Positions 1 through 6,712 of a DNA stretch of 15,046 nt are shown here, piece after piece. How positions within the stretch are numbered: the first letter of the stretch is position 1; the number at the start of each line of letters is the position of its first letter. The stretch comes from CAZZCU01 sp964652825. Lineage in GTDB: Bacteria; Bdellovibrionota_B; Oligoflexia; Oligoflexales; CAZZCU01. Location: the NCBI GenBank assembly GCA_964652825.1, contig CAZZCU010000039.1:1-15046 (forward strand), written 5' to 3'. A program made the translations under genes and the position numbers. Below the pieces are notes generated by a model, which saw nothing but the letters and a program-made list of their open reading frames with translations, ran no database searches and was not told the DNA's origin.

Positions 1-755
1 ATCCGCAATTGTTGCTGCAGACCCAAAAAAGCCAGAACACCATGAAACCAATCGTGGAGCGCGTGCACGCTATTTATCGCCACGGCATGACGGTATTCGG
101 TGGCTTTATCATTGGCTTTGATAATGAAAAAAAGGGCGTCGACACGGCAATGATTCGCTGTATCGAAGACTCCGGTGTGATGTTGGCAATGGTAGGTTTA
201 CTGGTAGCGCTGCCAAACACGCAGCTATCGCGTCGCTTGATGCGTGAAGGACGTCTGTTGGATACTGCTGGCAATAAAGTCGTTGATGCGAGCAAGCCTT
301 ATCGCTTGAGTATGGATGATGCCACGATGCGTGGTCGCGACAATACATCGGCGGGCCTGAATTTTATTCCCACGCGACCGTCGTCGGAAATTATCTCAGA
401 ATTTTGTAGCATTGTCGGAACAGTCTATAGTCCGCGCATATATATGAATCGGGTCCTGCGAGTGGCTGGTATGCTGCGCACCAAGCGCCGTCATATTCCG
501 GGGCTATGGGAATTGCGTCGTTCCGCACGCGGTTTTTGGAATTTAAGCAAGCAGATGACTTTGAATCCGACGACACGTTGGCTCTATTGGCGGAATATCT
601 TTCGCCTGATACCGCTTGGTATTGATCGCATGGAGATTGGGATCATGATGATGGGATCATATCTGCATCTCGAAAAACAAACGGCGTTCTTGCTTGCCGA
701 AATGCAGGATCAACGAGTAATTGCTCTGGAACGGGAGCAAAAGAAATCAGCCTAG
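1..755 (+). CDS. Radical SAM protein with DUF4070 C-terminal region (5' end outside window)
   Basis: The reading frame is open from the left edge, so this is the C-terminal ~250 residues of a longer protein. The segment around 'GGFIIGFDNE', then 'MVGLLVALPNTQL', 'RRLMREGRLL' and 'LNFIPTRPSS' matches what I know of the end of the radical SAM barrel and the DUF4070 region in B12-binding radical SAM proteins. The CxxxCxxC iron-sulfur motif and any cobalamin domain would lie upstream of the window and are not visible. The substrate cannot be told from this part. The internal TTG at position 9 is not a likely start because conserved sequence continues upstream of it in frame. The last codons and the TAG stop form the left arm and loop of a terminator hairpin. 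The next gene converges on it, so it ends its transcription unit. Confidence 0.8.
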   Translation, partial: PQLLLQTQKSQNTMKPIVERVHAIYRHGMTVFGGFIIGFDNEKKGVDTAMIRCIEDSGVMLAMVGLLVALPNTQLSRRLMREGRLLDTAGNKVVDASKPYRLSMDDATMRGRDNTSAGLNFIPTRPSSEIISEFCSIVGTVYSPRIYMNRVLRVAGMLRTKRRHIPGLWELRRSARGFWNLSKQMTLNPTTRWLYWRNIFRLIPLGIDRMEIGIMMMGSYLHLEKQTAFLLAEMQDQRVIALEREQKKSA

Positions 756-770
756 GCTGATTTCTTTTTT
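739..770. terminator. Bidirectional intrinsic terminator, perfect palindrome
   Basis: Positions 739-768 form a perfect 30-base inverted repeat centred between 753 and 754. It has a GC-containing core (GCCTAGGC), A-rich bases on the left and a T run (765-770) on the right. Read on either strand it is a hairpin followed by a T tract, as expected between two convergent genes. The stop codon TAG (753-755) of the radical SAM gene sits at the hairpin tip, and the minus-strand CAP lipoprotein gene ends 18 bases beyond the T tract. Confidence 0.85.
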
Positions 771-788
771 ACCTATATTGTCTTGTCT

Positions 789-1433
789 CTATTCATTGCC
801 AAAAATCTGCGTTGCGTAATAAGTGCTGGAGCCTCTTTTTACTACACCTATACCGATAGCTTTGTGGTTACCTAACATGTTGGCGCGGTGACCGCTGCTG
901 TTCCACCACATGTTGGTGAAGACTTTGGCGACGGCCTCGGCATTTTGGCTGCGACTGCCTGAGTAAGCAACGTTTTCCGTGGACATCCGGATTCTTGGTT
1001 CTTCAGGAAATTCCTTGCTGTAAACGGTATACCGTGAACTTGGAAAACCATCGTGGCCGATGGAGCCACGCTTAGCTTGCGAGGCTGACCAGGAGCGCGA
1101 CACAAAACCCATTTTCGGACCAAAAGTTAAATTAGCTCTGCCGCTTTTCTTGCGATATTCATTGGTTTGACGCCAGATCGCTAGCTCTACCTCACAAATA
1201 AAAGGATCAGCTTTATAGCATTCAGAAACAGGGGGCGTCGCCTGTTGATCAACTACGATCGCATCGATAGATGGGATGTAGGTGTTGATGATAGGTTGTG
1301 GCGTTTGCATCGGATGAGTCTGGGTATTGGTAGCGCCTTGCGTGGGTGCTTGGCGGCCGGAGTATTCGATTGATTGATCACAGGCACTGATCAAAGACAG
1401 AGCTATCAATGAACTAAACGCATACTTTTTCAT
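789..1433 (-). CDS. CAP-domain (SCP/PR-1-like) lipoprotein
   Basis: The protein has 214 residues from the ATG at 1433-1431. That start is preferred over an in-frame TTG at 1439 because AGAGGA (1446-1441) lies 7 bases before the ATG and only 1 base before the TTG. The N-terminus is a lipoprotein signal with lipobox ISAC and predicted lipidated Cys18. A Pro/Thr/Gln-rich linker follows, then a CAP domain from about residue 80: 'EVELAIWRQTNEYRKK', 'GHDGF', 'TENVAYS' and 'WWNSSGHRANML', with the fold's closing strand near 'YYATQIFGN'. The His and Glu residues of the CAP cavity (GHDGF, TEN, SGHR) are present. The domain is secreted in many bacteria and its activity is often unknown. Residue +2 after the lipid Cys is Asp, an inner-membrane retention signal in enterobacteria; whether that holds here is unknown. 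The gene is monocistronic and divergent from the Mpo1-like gene. Confidence 0.85.
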   Translation of the reverse strand: MKKYAFSSLIALSLISACDQSIEYSGRQAPTQGATNTQTHPMQTPQPIINTYIPSIDAIVVDQQATPPVSECYKADPFICEVELAIWRQTNEYRKKSGRANLTFGPKMGFVSRSWSASQAKRGSIGHDGFPSSRYTVYSKEFPEEPRIRMSTENVAYSGSRSQNAEAVAKVFTNMWWNSSGHRANMLGNHKAIGIGVVKRGSSTYYATQIFGNE

Positions 1434-1498
1434 TAGCAATTCCTCTCAGCAAAAGAGCAACAACGCAGCAAGCAGCCCCGGTGGCCGCATTGTGCAAG

Positions 1499-1527
1499 TT
1501 GTGCGCCGTAAATAACTCTTATACAAT
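1499..1527 (+). promoter_or_regulatory. Candidate sigma-70-type promoter for the Mpo1-like gene
   Basis: TTGTGC (1499-1504) and TACAAT (1522-1527) are separated by 17 bases, matching 3 of 6 and 5 of 6 consensus positions. It lies in the 168-base divergent gap between the CAP lipoprotein and the Mpo1-like gene and would give a leader of about 65 bases. The call rests on visual matching only. Confidence 0.35.
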
Positions 1528-1601
1528 CAATACGTTAACCATTACATACGCAATCTGGTACTGTCCAACTGTTTTTATTTTATACAATTGGAGTAAATGT
1601 T

Positions 1602-1943
1602 TTGGAAAAACGTTTTGAGAATTTCGCGGAATTTTGGCCGTTTTATCTGGGTCAGCACACATTGGCGTCGACACGACAATGGCACTTTCTCGGCACTAGC
1701 ATGGCGATGACTTGTATCGGGCTATTTATTTTGCTTGGCTATAAAATATTGATTTTACTTGCATTGGTAGCCGGCTATGCGCCTGCTTGGTATGCGCATT
1801 TTTATATTGAGAAAAACCGGCCCGCGACTTTTACCTATCCGATCTGGTCTTTTCTGGCTGATCTGAAAATGTTTGGTTTAATGCTTCAGGGCGAGTTAAA
1901 CGCCGAGTTGGAAAAGTTCAATATTTCCCGCCGCGCTGAATAA
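1602..1943 (+). CDS. Mpo1-like / DUF962 integral membrane protein
   Basis: This 113-residue protein shows the features of the DUF962 (YGL010w/Mpo1-like) family: 'FWPFYLGQHTLASTRQWHF' near the N-terminus, two hydrophobic segments (about 31-65), then 'AHFYIEKNRPATFTYPIWS' and 'DLKMF'. Conserved His19, His28 and His66 and the EKNRPATF stretch are intact. Yeast Mpo1 is an iron-dependent dioxygenase in 2-hydroxy fatty acid alpha-oxidation; the bacterial role is not established, so enzyme activity here is inference. The start is TTG at 1602, 8 bases after GGAG (1590-1593). An ATG at 1597 is closer to that site but in another frame and gives only a short unlikely peptide. It appears to be a single-gene unit, separated by ~150 bases from the next gene. 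Confidence 0.85.
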   Translation: MEKRFENFAEFWPFYLGQHTLASTRQWHFLGTSMAMTCIGLFILLGYKILILLALVAGYAPAWYAHFYIEKNRPATFTYPIWSFLADLKMFGLMLQGELNAELEKFNISRRAE

Positions 1944-1965
1944 GGCGCGGATCGTCTTGGTTTTA
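1931..1965 (+). terminator. Possible weak terminator after the Mpo1-like gene
   Basis: CCGCGC (1931-1936) pairs with GCGCGG (1945-1950) around an 8-base loop that holds the TAA stop codon. The following tract (ATCGTCTTGGTTTTA) is only moderately T-rich. A second short inverted repeat, ACCATG/CATGGT (1975-1980 and 1989-1994), follows. The rest of the 1944-2094 gap holds an unassigned leader with a CTAGT...ACTAG inverted repeat (2041-2061) and no convincing promoter that I can pick out. Confidence 0.3.
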
Positions 1966-2094
1966 GACAGTTTAACCATGGATAATTGCATGGTCTTTCG
2001 CAGATATTTTGCCTTTCGCCAAACATCCTAAAGATTTTCCCTAGTTTTCCGATAACACTAGAAGAATAGCCCGGTTTTTAGGGGAGGATAGCCT

Positions 2095-2811
2095 TTGGCT
2101 TTATTGTGGAATCAGAGCCGATATGCAAGCCTAGTCGTGGTTACAGCAGCGATATGCATGGGTGCGTGCTCCAACAGCACCAAGCCCGTGACGGTTGGTG
2201 GTGGTGCAAACCCCAATTCGTTTGATGGCACGCAGGCATTGTCGCTCGCCGTTTTTAGTCCTCAGGCCGTTGATCCGACCCCAACGCGTGAGTTTATCGC
2301 GCCGCTTGGCAGCGATGTGAGCCTATCGCTGCAGATCAGCGGTGTCGATCCGCAAAATGCTTCGATTGGGTATGTGACTTCGCTCAATGGTATCTCGGTG
2401 AATACGTCGACTTTGATGGTACGACGTCCGCAAGTGGGTGACTTCAAGATTACGTTGTATCTGCGCGATATGGGTAAGTGCAGAGAACATTATGGCGAAG
2501 GAGACGATGCGGTGTGCAATCTCAATGGTCGTCCGTTTCGTCAGAATCTCCAGGGTTTTGATGTGGTGGAATCCATTTTATTGAGCGTGATTGATCCAAT
2601 GACGCTTGGTGGCGATCCGTCCAAGAACTGCCAGGGCGGTACCGGTATGTTTGATGACATCATGTGTAATCGTGGTCTGGTGGGTAGCTTAGTTAACATG
2701 ATGATGCCGGGTGGTATTGGCGGCATGATGGGCAATTTGGGTGGCGGCACAACGACAACGGGCACCGGTGGTGCCAACACGCAGCCACCGATTATGACAG
2801 GGCCTTATTAA
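2095..2811 (+). CDS. Lipoprotein of unknown function with Gly/Met-rich tail (first gene of lipoprotein-barrel operon)
   Basis: The product is a 238-residue protein starting at TTG 2095, 7 bases after a strong GGGGAGG (2081-2087). The signal peptide ends in MGAC, with predicted lipidated Cys25. Ser at +2 fits outer-membrane sorting by the enterobacterial rule. The middle part alternates polar and hydrophobic residues and looks beta-rich, for example 'DVSLSLQISGVDP' and 'VGDFKITLYLRDMG', which could be an Ig-like fold. Four further Cys residues fall in two close pairs (KCREHYGEGDDAVC and NCQGG...IMC) and could form disulfides in the periplasm. The C-terminus is a low-complexity Met/Gly then Thr/Gly tail. 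I do not recognise a family. It lies 12-21 bases upstream of the next lipoprotein gene and leads an operon of four lipoproteins and one barrel. Confidence 0.8.
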   Translation: MALLWNQSRYASLVVVTAAICMGACSNSTKPVTVGGGANPNSFDGTQALSLAVFSPQAVDPTPTREFIAPLGSDVSLSLQISGVDPQNASIGYVTSLNGISVNTSTLMVRRPQVGDFKITLYLRDMGKCREHYGEGDDAVCNLNGRPFRQNLQGFDVVESILLSVIDPMTLGGDPSKNCQGGTGMFDDIMCNRGLVGSLVNMMMPGGIGGMMGNLGGGTTTTGTGGANTQPPIMTGPY

Positions 2812-2832
2812 TAAAGAACGAGTGTGATTGGT

Positions 2833-3717
2833 ATGCGACGCGCGAATTTACAACTAGCTGCATTGATGGCGATGACGCTCCCGCTGTTGTCGTCGTGTGG
2901 CGCGCGTTTAAAATCCGCGGATCAGGTTTCGGGGATTTTCAGTGGATCAGGTTCCCTGGGCAATAAAGTTGATCGTCTATGCGGCACATTGCGAGGACGT
3001 ACGGTTGCGCCTTATTTGAAAGATATCGGCTTGAGTAATGATGCGTGCGCCAAGGCTGGGGAGCAGGCGCAGGATCTTAAGCTGTCCACTAATATCGGTT
3101 TTTCGGCGATTCGCTCCGATGGTCAAAAATTCAGTACGTCAACCACTGGATTTGGCGGTGAGCAGACGCAGCGCCTACAAACACGGGTTGAGTTATGGTT
3201 GAACCGCAATATTCTCGGCATCGTCAGCTTGTTGTTACCGATGCTTAATGACAAATCGAAACTTAATTCCAATCAGCCGGCGAAGGAAGAAGACTTTGCG
3301 GTTAAAGTCATTGGTGAGCCTGAATTTGATGCTAAGGAGTTCAAATTAAAACTCCAATTGGAGCTGAGTTCGCGCAAAGACCAGAACGGTCAGGTGGATA
3401 TCTTTAACCGCGTCGAAGTCAACGCGCAGCTTTTTGATAAAAAGTTTGGCGCCGCCACGGTTGAAACCCTCGAAGATACTCCCAAAGAAAAATCATTCAT
3501 TAAAAGCGCTCGCATCCTCGTGCTGATGGTGCCGCATGCTGGCGACATTTATCTTGATATCGTTACGGATATGACCTTGCACAGCTTCGGTGTTGATGAA
3601 GCGGTTAAGGAACAGTTCTTGAAAATTCTCAGTGACCTCTTTAAGAAGATCCCGGCTTTAGTGGACGAGGCGGAGCAAAACGCCAAGACTAATCTGAACC
3701 TCAAGAGCAAGAGGTAG
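2833..3717 (+). CDS. Lipoprotein of unknown function (second in operon)
   Basis: The protein has 294 residues from ATG 2833; an in-frame GTG at 2824 would add three residues. Neither start has a strong Shine-Dalgarno site. The signal peptide has lipobox LSSC with predicted lipidated Cys22 and Gly at +2. The mature part has no motif I recognise. It contains a conserved-looking hydrophobic stretch, 'LNRNILGIVSLLLPML', a charged beta-rich middle, and a C-terminal segment that may be helical and Lys/Glu-rich. No catalytic residues are evident, so a structural or binding role in the envelope is the most that can be inferred, from its position between other lipoprotein genes. Its stop is only two bases before the next ATG, which suggests translational coupling. 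Confidence 0.75.
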   Translation: MRRANLQLAALMAMTLPLLSSCGARLKSADQVSGIFSGSGSLGNKVDRLCGTLRGRTVAPYLKDIGLSNDACAKAGEQAQDLKLSTNIGFSAIRSDGQKFSTSTTGFGGEQTQRLQTRVELWLNRNILGIVSLLLPMLNDKSKLNSNQPAKEEDFAVKVIGEPEFDAKEFKLKLQLELSSRKDQNGQVDIFNRVEVNAQLFDKKFGAATVETLEDTPKEKSFIKSARILVLMVPHAGDIYLDIVTDMTLHSFGVDEAVKEQFLKILSDLFKKIPALVDEAEQNAKTNLNLKSKR

Positions 3718-3719
3718 GG

Positions 3720-4473
3720 ATGAGGATCAGAAGCCATATCATCGACCTGAATGCATTCGCGGTTATGGCCGTGATCGCTCTTGCTTTGTCCGCTTGCGCG
3801 GACACAGGCTCGATCAGAGGTGGTGGCGAGAAGAAGCCCGGTGCCGCTGCGGCTTATAAACCTGCTGGCTCCGACGGCGGCCCTAATCCGAGCCCGACAC
3901 CGTTGGCAAAATCCCGCTATAACCTGGAAGTGTTTAAGCACTACGACGTTCCGGAAAATCGCATGAGTATTTGTAACGGCGTGGTGACGATGACGATCTG
4001 GTCGGACTTTGGTGGTNNNNNNNNNNNNNNNNNNNNNNNNNNNNNNNNNNNNNNNNNNNNNNNNNNNNNNNNNNNNNNNNNNNNNNNNNNNNNNNNNNNN
4101 NNNNNNNNNNNNNNNNTCGTTTACGCATCCAAGTCTTGGCGCGATTACTGATAAGGGTACTATTTTCTATCAGGTGAATGCGCACAAAACTTCCATGCAG
4201 CCACCAGGTACTGCTTACAATTTTGAAAATATTATTCACTACGAGCGTCGCGTTGATGGTTTTGTGAATACGCCGGATCGCGGTACGCGCATGTTATTCA
4301 GCAAAATGGAATTTTGGTACAACACGCAGCCGATCGCGATTCCGCAGTTAATTATACGTGCGATGCCCAGCCACCTTGGTGGTAGCTTTGCCGGTGGCTT
4401 GGCCCAGATCGGTGATGCGGTGTTAGGGCCATTAACGATTAAATTGACCTTGATCAGTCATACGCAGTTATGA
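3720..4473 (+). CDS. Lipoprotein, paralogue of the next gene, interrupted by assembly gap
   Basis: It starts at ATG 3720, with GAGG (3711-3714) inside the end of the previous gene. The signal peptide has lipobox LSAC with predicted Cys26, followed by a Gly/Pro/Ala-rich linker. The coding sequence runs to the N run at 4017, ending exactly on a codon boundary after 'FGG'. It resumes exactly on a codon boundary at 4117 and runs to TGA at 4471-4473. The 100-N placeholder is not a multiple of three, so the frame appears to change; this is an artefact. Ungapped alignment of both flanks with the downstream paralogue (CxGxVxMxIxSxFGG before the gap, FEN-IHY and FWYNTQP-AIPQ after it) predicts about 86 missing codons (~258 bases) and a full length near 303 residues, like the paralogue. 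Function unknown; an outer-membrane lipoprotein is inferred. Confidence 0.8.
4017..4116. other. Assembly gap of 100 N (placeholder length)
   Basis: Exactly 100 unknown bases, the usual placeholder for a gap of unspecified size. It lies inside a lipoprotein gene whose neighbour is a close paralogue. Comparison with that neighbour suggests the true length is near 258 bases. Confidence 0.95.
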
Positions 4474-4487
4474 CCTAGGGAGTGGGG

Positions 4488-5396
4488 ATGATGCGTGCTG
4501 CTTATGCTTCTTATCTGACGAGAGTCTCGTTACCGCTTTTGGCGGGTGCGTTTCTGTTCGCTTGTGCCCAAAACAAGTTCGATAAGGGCGGTAGTGCGTC
4601 GAAACCATCGGTTACTAAACCACTCGAAACCCAGGACGATGCCAAGGCTGCTAACGTTGATATCGCTAACACCAAATATGATATGACGATTTATACAGGC
4701 TATGGAACGGCATCGCAGAATGCGTTGTGCAAAGGCGAAGTCTCGATGCTGATTCGCTCCCAGTTTGGCGGCCTGGCTCCCCAAGGTGTTATTGATTGCA
4801 CACTGATCGGTCAACTCGATCTGGGCAAGATGATGCCCGCCGAGGAGGAGCTCGAAGAGCTGACGCCGGCAATGCTTAAGTCGTATAAAGGCTATGGTCA
4901 GATTGCGCGTTTACCCAATCCCCGTTCACGCAAATATACCTTCCAGCCGCCGCTGCCGATTATCATCGGTCCGTTGATTCAGGATGCTGGTACTTTTGCT
5001 GACTTCAAATTCGCGGAGTCTTCGAGTGTGATTTTTAGCGATCCTAACGCCAGCGTTAAAAGTGCGGCGGGCGAGATTCGCTACGAGGTGCTTGAGCATC
5101 ACACCAATTTTCCGATGACAAACCGCAAATACACTTTCGAGAACGTGATACACTATAAGCGTACGGTTACCGGCTTTGATGGAGTGCCTGACCGCGGTCA
5201 ACTCATGCTCTATGAGGAGATGCAGTTTTGGTACAACACGCAGCCCGTGGCGATACCGCAAATCGTTATTACGGCATCGCCCAGTCAGGTTGCTGGTCTA
5301 TCCATCGATCCGATTATAGCCACGATCGGTGATTTGTTTCTTGGTAAGTTAACCATCGTCATGTCGCTTAAAGAGCATACTGAGATCGAACGATGA
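4488..5396 (+). CDS. Lipoprotein, tandem paralogue of the preceding gene
   Basis: The product has 302 residues from ATG 4488 (301 from the adjacent ATG 4491); AGGGAG (4477-4482) serves either. A GTG at 4482 overlaps that site and is less likely. The signal peptide has lipobox LFAC, Ala at +2, then a polar linker. Shared with the gene before it: 'KYDMTIYTGY' (there 'RYNLEVFKHY'), CKGEVSMLIRSQFGG, a central beta-rich region, 'FENVIHYKRTVTGF', 'VPDRG', and the signature 'FWYNTQPVAIPQIVI'. The C-terminus 'LTIVMSLKEHTEIE' also aligns. I know no family for it. The two copies probably arose by duplication and may assemble together at the outer membrane; this is inference. The last codon overlaps the barrel gene start (ATGA at 5393-5396), so the two are probably translationally coupled. 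Confidence 0.82.
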   Translation: MMRAAYASYLTRVSLPLLAGAFLFACAQNKFDKGGSASKPSVTKPLETQDDAKAANVDIANTKYDMTIYTGYGTASQNALCKGEVSMLIRSQFGGLAPQGVIDCTLIGQLDLGKMMPAEEELEELTPAMLKSYKGYGQIARLPNPRSRKYTFQPPLPIIIGPLIQDAGTFADFKFAESSSVIFSDPNASVKSAAGEIRYEVLEHHTNFPMTNRKYTFENVIHYKRTVTGFDGVPDRGQLMLYEEMQFWYNTQPVAIPQIVITASPSQVAGLSIDPIIATIGDLFLGKLTIVMSLKEHTEIER

Positions 5397-6712
5397 GTTT
5401 TTCCCTTCCTAGGTTTGGCGCTGGCGCAATTGGATTGTTGCTGGCAATGCTCGCTGGCGACAGCTACGCGCAGGTACAGGAGCGTCTTGGCTCGCCCAAT
5501 ATTCTGCTTGGGAAAACCGGCGCTGCCGGCCCAGCCTCTATTGATGCCGCGAGTATCAATCCGGCGCAAGCTGGTGCCATGAAATACACGGAAGTCCAGG
5601 GCGCTTGGGGATTGAAGTCCGAAGAGTATACGCAGCGGAATCCAGGTTTTGAAGCTCATCGATCGCCGTTCACTGGTTTGGATGGTTTTCCGATGCCGAA
5701 TTTTGTCTGGAAGCCGAATCCGCAACTGGGTATTGGCGGGTTGTTGATACCGTTTCCCGTAAAGCAGGATATCGACAAGCGGCACATCCCGATCATTATT
5801 TTATCGCAGGAGGATTATGTTGATCTCAAGGGCTCGGGTAATCTCAAGGCTTTAGCACTTGGTACCATCGGTTATGAGGTTAACAATAATTTTCATCTTG
5901 GTGCTGGCATCAGCTATTTGAGTATTGACGGTTCTGTTGATCTGGTGCCATCCAGCGGCGGTCAGTCGCTGGCGCATGTGGAAACCACCGCGAGTTTTTT
6001 GTCGATTAAGTTGGGCACGAAAATACGTCTCAATCGTTCCTTTACTCTTGGCCTGGTTGTGGGCGCTTACGATGCAACGACTACTAGCTTTAAAGTTGAT
6101 TCGCCGCTTATGGAGGCGGGTGATGATGCTTTGACGGCCCCCGGCGACAGTAGCGTCACTGCATCGACGTTTCTTAATCCTATTCGTGCTGGCGTGGCAT
6201 TCCGACCGCAATCGAGATTGGTGTTAACTGCCGATGTTGAATACAAGCGTGTTGATAAAACCCAACAGGCGTTTTCCATCGTTGATTTGGCTATGAAGCA
6301 GCGCGAGGTTGCGGATACTGTCTCGGCTTATGGCGGTGGTGAGATGCGCGTTGGCAATGGTACGATGCTGTTTGGTGGATTTTACGAGCCGTCGGAAATC
6401 GGTCAAGGCTCGCCAGGTGCTGATGGCTTGTCAGGATTTGGTTTCATGGACATCGCTCAAAATATTGGCGAGCCGCCGGTACGTCCGCAATGGATGATTG
6501 GTGGTGGTTATCGCTGGGAGCGCGGCGAGATTTATCCGCGTGGTATGAAGGCCAAAGATAAAGCGGAACGCAAACCTGATCCGCGCATGTTGATTGAAGC
6601 TGGCTTGACGTATGGCGAGACTTCGATTGGCGTTGATAATAGCGGCGAGCAACCAGGCGCTTACCTGGTGCAGCGTTTCAAGATTCCTTTTAAGCTAATT
6701 TACCGCTTCTAG
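5393..6712 (+). CDS. Outer-membrane beta-barrel protein, OMPP1/FadL-like
   Basis: This is a 439-residue protein with signal peptide and probable cleavage after SYA (about residue 26). The mature N-terminus has 'GAAGPASIDAASINPAQAGAM', which resembles the NPA region at the start of OMPP1/FadL-type channels. The remainder is a series of amphipathic strands ('FHLGAGISYLSI', 'FTLGLVVGAYDA', 'RLVLTADVEYKRV', 'TMLFGGFYEP', 'QWMIGGGYRWERG') and the chain ends in Phe, both typical of outer-membrane barrels. FadL-family channels move hydrophobic molecules across the outer membrane. The assignment rests on these general features and is not certain; another porin-like family is possible. It is the last gene of the lipoprotein operon (start overlaps the preceding stop). 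Its stop shares CTAG with the stop of the convergent permease gene, leaving no room for a terminator between them. Confidence 0.65.
   Translation: MSFSLPRFGAGAIGLLLAMLAGDSYAQVQERLGSPNILLGKTGAAGPASIDAASINPAQAGAMKYTEVQGAWGLKSEEYTQRNPGFEAHRSPFTGLDGFPMPNFVWKPNPQLGIGGLLIPFPVKQDIDKRHIPIIILSQEDYVDLKGSGNLKALALGTIGYEVNNNFHLGAGISYLSIDGSVDLVPSSGGQSLAHVETTASFLSIKLGTKIRLNRSFTLGLVVGAYDATTTSFKVDSPLMEAGDDALTAPGDSSVTASTFLNPIRAGVAFRPQSRLVLTADVEYKRVDKTQQAFSIVDLAMKQREVADTVSAYGGGEMRVGNGTMLFGGFYEPSEIGQGSPGADGLSGFGFMDIAQNIGEPPVRPQWMIGGGYRWERGEIYPRGMKAKDKAERKPDPRMLIEAGLTYGETSIGVDNSGEQPGAYLVQRFKIPFKLIYRF

Noticed and set aside
1580..1588. Second TATACAAT as a promoter -10 box
   Set aside because: Transcription would begin at about the start codon, and no -35 lies at the right distance.
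1597..1707. ATG at 1597 as the start of a short upstream peptide before the Mpo1-like gene
   Set aside because: It is only 3 bases from the ribosome site, in a different frame, and gives 36 codons without meaningful sequence; TTG 1602 gives the conserved protein.
1975..1994. ACCATG/CATGGT inverted repeat as a terminator
   Set aside because: The stem is only six pairs with an 8-base loop and no T tract follows.
3549..3941. Minus-strand open frame of 130 codons
   Set aside because: It lies antisense to two well-supported lipoprotein genes, shows no ribosome site or recognisable motif, and has a composition typical of a mirror frame.
4009..4473. Separate gene beginning just before the N run
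   Set aside because: The apparent TTG start lies in the wrong frame of the upstream coding sequence and its first residues are unknown bases; the real gene continues from 3720 across a gap of wrong length.
5285..5785. Minus-strand open frame of 166 codons over the barrel gene
   Set aside because: It has no signal, domain or ribosome site and is antisense to the lipoprotein-barrel junction.
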